Below, piece after piece: positions 32,649 to 36,050 of a stretch of 36,050 bases of DNA. A program made the position numbers and the translations under genes. Below the pieces are notes generated by a model that searched no databases, had not been told where the DNA came from, and saw only the letters and a program-made list of their open reading frames with translations. The DNA is taken from the NCBI RefSeq assembly GCF_001742745.1, contig NZ_MJAK01000015.1, positions 1 to 36,050 on the forward strand, read 5' to 3'. Each line of letters opens with the position of its first letter. Position 1 is the first letter of the stretch. The DNA is from Curtobacterium sp. ER1/6 (GTDB lineage Bacteria; Actinomycetota; Actinomycetes; Actinomycetales; Microbacteriaceae).

Positions 32649-34922
32649 TCAGCCCTCGGCGGGCGCCTCGGCGTGGGTCGCGTGGTCGTCGCGGCCCTCG
32701 GTGTCCACCTCGTCGGCGACGACCGGCGCGAGCGACAGCTTGCCGCGGTCGTCCACCTTGGTGACCTCGACCAGGATCTTCTGGCCGACGCCGAGCACGT
32801 CCTCGACGTTCTCCACACGCTTGCCACCGGCGAGCTTGCGGACCTCGGAGACGTGGAGCAGACCGTCGCGGCCCGGGAGCAGCGACACGAACGCACCGAA
32901 CGTCGCGATCTTGACGACCGTGCCGAGGAACTGGTCCCCGATCTCCGGGTTCGTCGGGTTCGCGATCGCGTTGACCTGGGCACGGGCGGCCTCGGCCGAC
33001 GGACCGTCGACGGCGCCGATGTAGACCGTGCCGTCGTCCTCGATCGAGATGTCGGCACCGGTCTCGTCCTGGATGCCGTTGATCGTCTTGCCCTTCGGGC
33101 CGATCAGCTCGCCGATCTTGTCGACGGGGATCTGCACCGAGATCACGCGCGGGGCGGTGTCGGCCATCTCGTCGGGGGCGTCGATCGCCTCGGTCAGCAC
33201 GCCGAGGATCGCGGAGCGAGCCTCCTTGGCCTGCTTCAGCGCGGCGTCGAGCACCGACGACGGGATGCCGTCGAGCTTCGTGTCGAGCTGGATCGCCGTG
33301 ACGAACTCCGAGGTACCGGCGACCTTGAAGTCCATGTCGCCGAGGGCGTCCTCGGCACCGAGGATGTCGGTCAGCGCCGCGTAGCGGGTCTGGCCGTCGA
33401 CGGTGTCGGAGACGAGGCCCATCGCGATGCCCGCGACCGGCGCGCGCAGCGGCACACCGGCGTTGAGGAGCGACAGGGTCGAGGCGCAGACGGAGCCCAT
33501 CGACGTCGAACCGTTGGAGCCGAGGGCCTCGGACACCTGACGGATGGCGTAGGGGAACTCCTCGCGCGACGGCAGCACCGGCACGAGCGCGCGCTCGGCG
33601 AGGAAGCCGTGCCCGATCTCGCGACGCTTCGGCGAACCGACACGACCGGTCTCACCCGTCGAGTACGGCGGGAAGTTGTAGTGGTGCAGGTAGCGCTTCT
33701 TCGTGACGGGCGACAGCGAGTCGATCTGCTGCTCCATCTTGAGCATGTTCAGCGTGGTGACGCCGAGGATCTGCGTCTCGCCGCGCTGGAAGATCGCCGA
33801 ACCGTGGACGCGCGGGATCACGGCGACCTCGGCGTCGAGCGGACGGATGTCGGCGAGGCCGCGACCGTCCATGCGGACCTGCTCGGTCAGGATGCGGCCG
33901 CGGACGACCTTCTTCGTGACCGACTTGTAGGCGGCGCTGACCTGGCCGTTGGCGCTGTCGGGGAGCTCCCCGGCCTCGACCTTGGCGGCGACGGCCTCCT
34001 TCACGCGGGCCTTCAGGGCGTCGTCCTTGTCCTGACGCTCGAGCTTGCCGGCGATCTGGTAGACGTCCTTGAGCTCGTCGAGGGCGATGGCCTCGACGGC
34101 CGAGTAGACCTCGGGGGCGTACGGCGGGAAGACCGGGTAGTCCTGGATCTCCTTGGCCGACTGCGCGGCCATCTTCGCCTGCGCCTCGACGAGGACCTTG
34201 AGGAACGGCTTGGCCGCCTCGAGGCCCTGCGCGACGATCGCCTCGTCGGGCTTCGTGGCGCCGCCCTGGATGAGACCCCAGGCGTGCTCGGTGGCCTCGG
34301 CCTCGACCATCATGATCGCGACGTCCTCGTTGCCCTGGTCGTCGGTGACGACGCGGCCGGCGACGGTGAGGTCGAACACGGCCTCGGCGAGCTGCGAGGC
34401 CTTCGGGAACGCGACCCACTGGTCGCCGATGAGGGCGAGGCGCACACCGGCGATCGGGCCGGAGAACGGCAGACCGGAGATCTGCGTCGACGCGGAAGCG
34501 GCGTTGATCGCGAGCGCGTCGTAGAACTCGTCCGGCGCGATGCTCAGGACGGTGATGACGATCTGGACCTCGTTGCGCAGGCCGTCGACGAACGACGGAC
34601 GCAGCGGCCGGTCGATCAGACGGCACACGAGGATCGCCTCGGTGCTCGGACGGCCCTCACGGCGGAAGAACGAGCCGGGGATCTTGCCCGCGGCGTACGA
34701 GCGCTCCTCGACGTCGACCGTCAGCGGGAAGAAGTCGAAGCCCTCGCGCGGGTGCTTGCCGGCGCTGGTGGCCGAGAGGAGCATGGTCTCCTCGTCGAGG
34801 TACGCGGCGACCGCGCCCTGGGCCTGCTGTGCGAGGCGGCCGGTCTCGAACCGGACGACGCGCTTGCCGAACTTGCCGTTGTCGATGACGGCCTCGGCGA
34901 ACTTGATCTCGGGACCCTCCAA
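32649..34922 (-). CDS. pnp: Polyribonucleotide nucleotidyltransferase (PNPase)
   Basis: A 757-residue phosphorolytic 3'-5' exoribonuclease; in actinobacteria also called GpsI. Two RNase PH domains (about 10-240 and 340-560), with [25 protein letters not shown] in the first and [22 protein letters not shown], the catalytic half, in the second. The KH domain has the GPKGKT loop (about 625), and the S1 domain (about 660-735) ends before an acidic tail. The start is TTG 34922 (reads [12 protein letters not shown]): AAGGAGG lies seven bases upstream and homologues start here. It has a leader of about 200 nt. Confidence 0.97.
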   Translation of the reverse strand: MEGPEIKFAEAVIDNGKFGKRVVRFETGRLAQQAQGAVAAYLDEETMLLSATSAGKHPREGFDFFPLTVDVEERSYAAGKIPGSFFRREGRPSTEAILVCRLIDRPLRPSFVDGLRNEVQIVITVLSIAPDEFYDALAINAASASTQISGLPFSGPIAGVRLALIGDQWVAFPKASQLAEAVFDLTVAGRVVTDDQGNEDVAIMMVEAEATEHAWGLIQGGATKPDEAIVAQGLEAAKPFLKVLVEAQAKMAAQSAKEIQDYPVFPPYAPEVYSAVEAIALDELKDVYQIAGKLERQDKDDALKARVKEAVAAKVEAGELPDSANGQVSAAYKSVTKKVVRGRILTEQVRMDGRGLADIRPLDAEVAVIPRVHGSAIFQRGETQILGVTTLNMLKMEQQIDSLSPVTKKRYLHHYNFPPYSTGETGRVGSPKRREIGHGFLAERALVPVLPSREEFPYAIRQVSEALGSNGSTSMGSVCASTLSLLNAGVPLRAPVAGIAMGLVSDTVDGQTRYAALTDILGAEDALGDMDFKVAGTSEFVTAIQLDTKLDGIPSSVLDAALKQAKEARSAILGVLTEAIDAPDEMADTAPRVISVQIPVDKIGELIGPKGKTINGIQDETGADISIEDDGTVYIGAVDGPSAEAARAQVNAIANPTNPEIGDQFLGTVVKIATFGAFVSLLPGRDGLLHVSEVRKLAGGKRVENVEDVLGVGQKILVEVTKVDDRGKLSLAPVVADEVDTEGRDDHATHAEAPAEG

Positions 34923-35203
34923 AAGGGTGCCTCCTTGACGTGTTCGGCAGACCTGGGCGACGGCACTCGATGGTGCGTGCGCGCCGAGGGGTCGGGACGC
35001 ATGTCTGGTCAGCAGTAGAAGCACTCGGGACGGACCGTGCTGCCCGCGAGCCACCACCGATGACCAGCTCCGTGCCCGGTCTGCGCAGTGTGTGTTGTGA
35101 CGCCCGGGGAAACGGTCCCCGGACGAGGAGGACTTTACCAGTCCTCAGGTCGCTCGCGGGTGTTGCTCCTGGCGAACGGGCGTGTCCCCGGTAGCCTGCC
35201 GCC
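34923..35203. promoter_or_regulatory. pnp leader and divergent promoter region
   Basis: Minus: extended -10 TGG-TAAAGT (TAAAGT 35132-35137) predicts a start near 35125 and a leader of about 200 nt. A hairpin CCGGGGA-N5-TCCCCGG (35104-35122) lies at the 5' end, and AAGGAGG at 34930-34936. The 7-bp dyad GAGGACT-N5-AGTCCTC (35128-35146) straddles the -10. Plus: TAGCCT at 35192-35197, six bases before the next gene. rpsO, often upstream of pnp, is absent here. Confidence 0.65.
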
Positions 35204-36050
35204 ATGCGCTTCACCCCTTCGCGGGGCGTGCTCGTCGCGGCGGCCGTGGTCGTCGGCGCGCTCGTCGCCCCGGTGTCCACCGCCCTCCCCGCGACGGCGG
35301 ACACCCAGCAGTACCCGACCTGGCAGGACGTGCAGCGGGCGAAGGGCAACGAGCAGGCCGCGGCGGCCGAGGCCACGAAGGTGCAGTCCGCTCTCCGGTC
35401 CGTGCAGGCCGACGCGGCGGCGAAGTCGCAGGCCGCGCTCGAGGCGTCAGCGGCGTCCGACCGCGCCGCGGCGGACCTGGCCTCCGCCACCCAGGCGGCG
35501 ACGAGCCTCCGGTCCCAGGCGGACAGCGCCGACCGGACGGCGGCCCGCGCCCGGGAACGAGCCGGCCAGCTCGCCGCCACCCTGTACCGGGACGGCAGCG
35601 GCAACGCGATGACGACGCGGATCGCGACCGCCGACGACCCCCGGCAGCTGCTCTACCAGCTCGGCGCGATGGACCAGCTCTCGACGACGTGGGAGGGCGT
35701 GCTCGACGAGGCCTCGGTCGCGGGGCACACCGCGTCCGCCCTGCACGACCAGGCCGAGCGGGCCGAGTCCGAGCGGACGACGCTCGCGCGCGCCGCCGAG
35801 GAACGGTCGGTCGACGCCCGCTCCGCCTCGGACGCGGCCGCACAGAGCGTCGCCGACACGCAGCAGCACAGCGACGAGCTCTACGCCCAGCTCGCGGAAC
35901 TGCGGGACACCACCGCCGAGACGGAGCAGCGGTACGAGCTGGGCGTGCAGGTCGCGGCCCAGAAGGCGGCACAGCAGCGCGCCCGCGAACGAGCCGCCGC
36001 GGCAGCCGCGGCATCGGCGGCCGCGGCGGCCGCAGCGGCGTCCACGCCCG
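35204..36050 (+). CDS. Secreted coiled-coil protein, probable peptidoglycan hydrolase N-terminus (partial)
   Basis: The frame is open from ATG 35204 to the window edge, 282 codons. A signal peptide (MRFTPSRGVLVAAAVVVGAL, cleavage probably after ...ALPATA at about 33) is followed by long Ala/Arg/Glu/Gln-rich coiled coils (about 45-120 and 165-265). These flank a hinge with LYRDGSGNAMTTRIATADDPRQLLYQL. This matches the N-terminal half of actinobacterial NlpC/P60-type cell-wall hydrolases such as RipA-like proteins, but the catalytic domain would lie beyond the window, so the enzymatic call is inference. The visible end is poly-Ala. A -10 TAGCCT stands six bases before the ATG. Confidence 0.78.
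   Translation, partial: MRFTPSRGVLVAAAVVVGALVAPVSTALPATADTQQYPTWQDVQRAKGNEQAAAAEATKVQSALRSVQADAAAKSQAALEASAASDRAAADLASATQAATSLRSQADSADRTAARARERAGQLAATLYRDGSGNAMTTRIATADDPRQLLYQLGAMDQLSTTWEGVLDEASVAGHTASALHDQAERAESERTTLARAAEERSVDARSASDAAAQSVADTQQHSDELYAQLAELRDTTAETEQRYELGVQVAAQKAAQQRARERAAAAAAASAAAAAAAASTP

Noticed and set aside
32151..35018. 955-residue plus-strand open frame opposite pnp
   Set aside because: Antisense shadow of pnp with no recognisable domain.
1..36050. Defence system, prophage, secondary-metabolite cluster or insertion sequence
   Set aside because: Every substantial frame belongs to a conserved housekeeping or simple accessory family; no transposase, integrase, toxin-antitoxin pair, nuclease-helicase or NRPS/PKS module is visible.

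Overview
The window is very GC-rich DNA carrying tightly packed housekeeping genes. Their order is that of Actinomycetota: scpA-scpB beside a pseudouridine synthase, lexA back to back with a LysM gene, miaB-miaA-dapF, recA-recX with a DUF3046 gene, and clgR, cinA, pgsA, ftsK, rnj and dapA in a row. The details fit the family Microbacteriaceae, and Curtobacterium is my best guess at genus. That is recognition of proteins and gene order, not a database result. I see no tRNA, rRNA, CRISPR array, insertion sequence, prophage or defence island.

Layout. Positions 1-3127 (minus) hold parA, scpA, scpB and the start of an rluB-type gene with a repeat-rich N-terminus. Positions 3264-7313 (minus) are a histidine operon, hisC-hisB-hisH-priA, ending in an SseB-family gene. 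At 7440-8694 a LysM membrane protein gene and lexA diverge, each with a LexA box. Then come hflX (minus) and an RsmC-like methyltransferase (plus). Positions 11177-14506 (minus) are miaB-miaA-dapF. Positions 14545-17037 are the DUF3046 gene, recA and recX. Positions 17104-24747 (minus) are dapA, rnj, ftsK, pgsA, cinA and clgR. Next are thyA-folA (minus), an NAD-dependent epimerase (plus), dapB plus a TPR membrane protein (minus), and a GNAT acetyltransferase (plus). From 29102 lie an M16 peptidase and a histidine phosphatase (minus), a divergent tetR, a PEBP-family gene (plus), pnp (minus), and the start of a secreted coiled-coil protein (plus).

Themes. DNA damage: lexA, the LysM gene and recA carry SOS boxes, and recA also has a PafBC-type (RecA-NDp) promoter. 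Lysine and cell wall: dapA, dapB, dapF. Chromosome dynamics: parA, scpAB, ftsK. RNA metabolism: rnj, pnp, miaA, miaB, hflX and two rRNA-modification genes.

The most interesting layer is in the short gaps between genes. A -10 element (TANNNT) stands 6-8 nt before the start codon of more than a dozen genes, which implies leaderless mRNAs. At dapB/GNAT one palindromic -10 serves both directions with perfect symmetry. A 28-bp near-perfect dyad lies between tetR and the M16 gene, and a long composite dyad covers the clgR promoter. Two related hairpin families recur between genes. I found no new multi-gene enzymatic system; the novelty candidates are regulatory and repeat elements.
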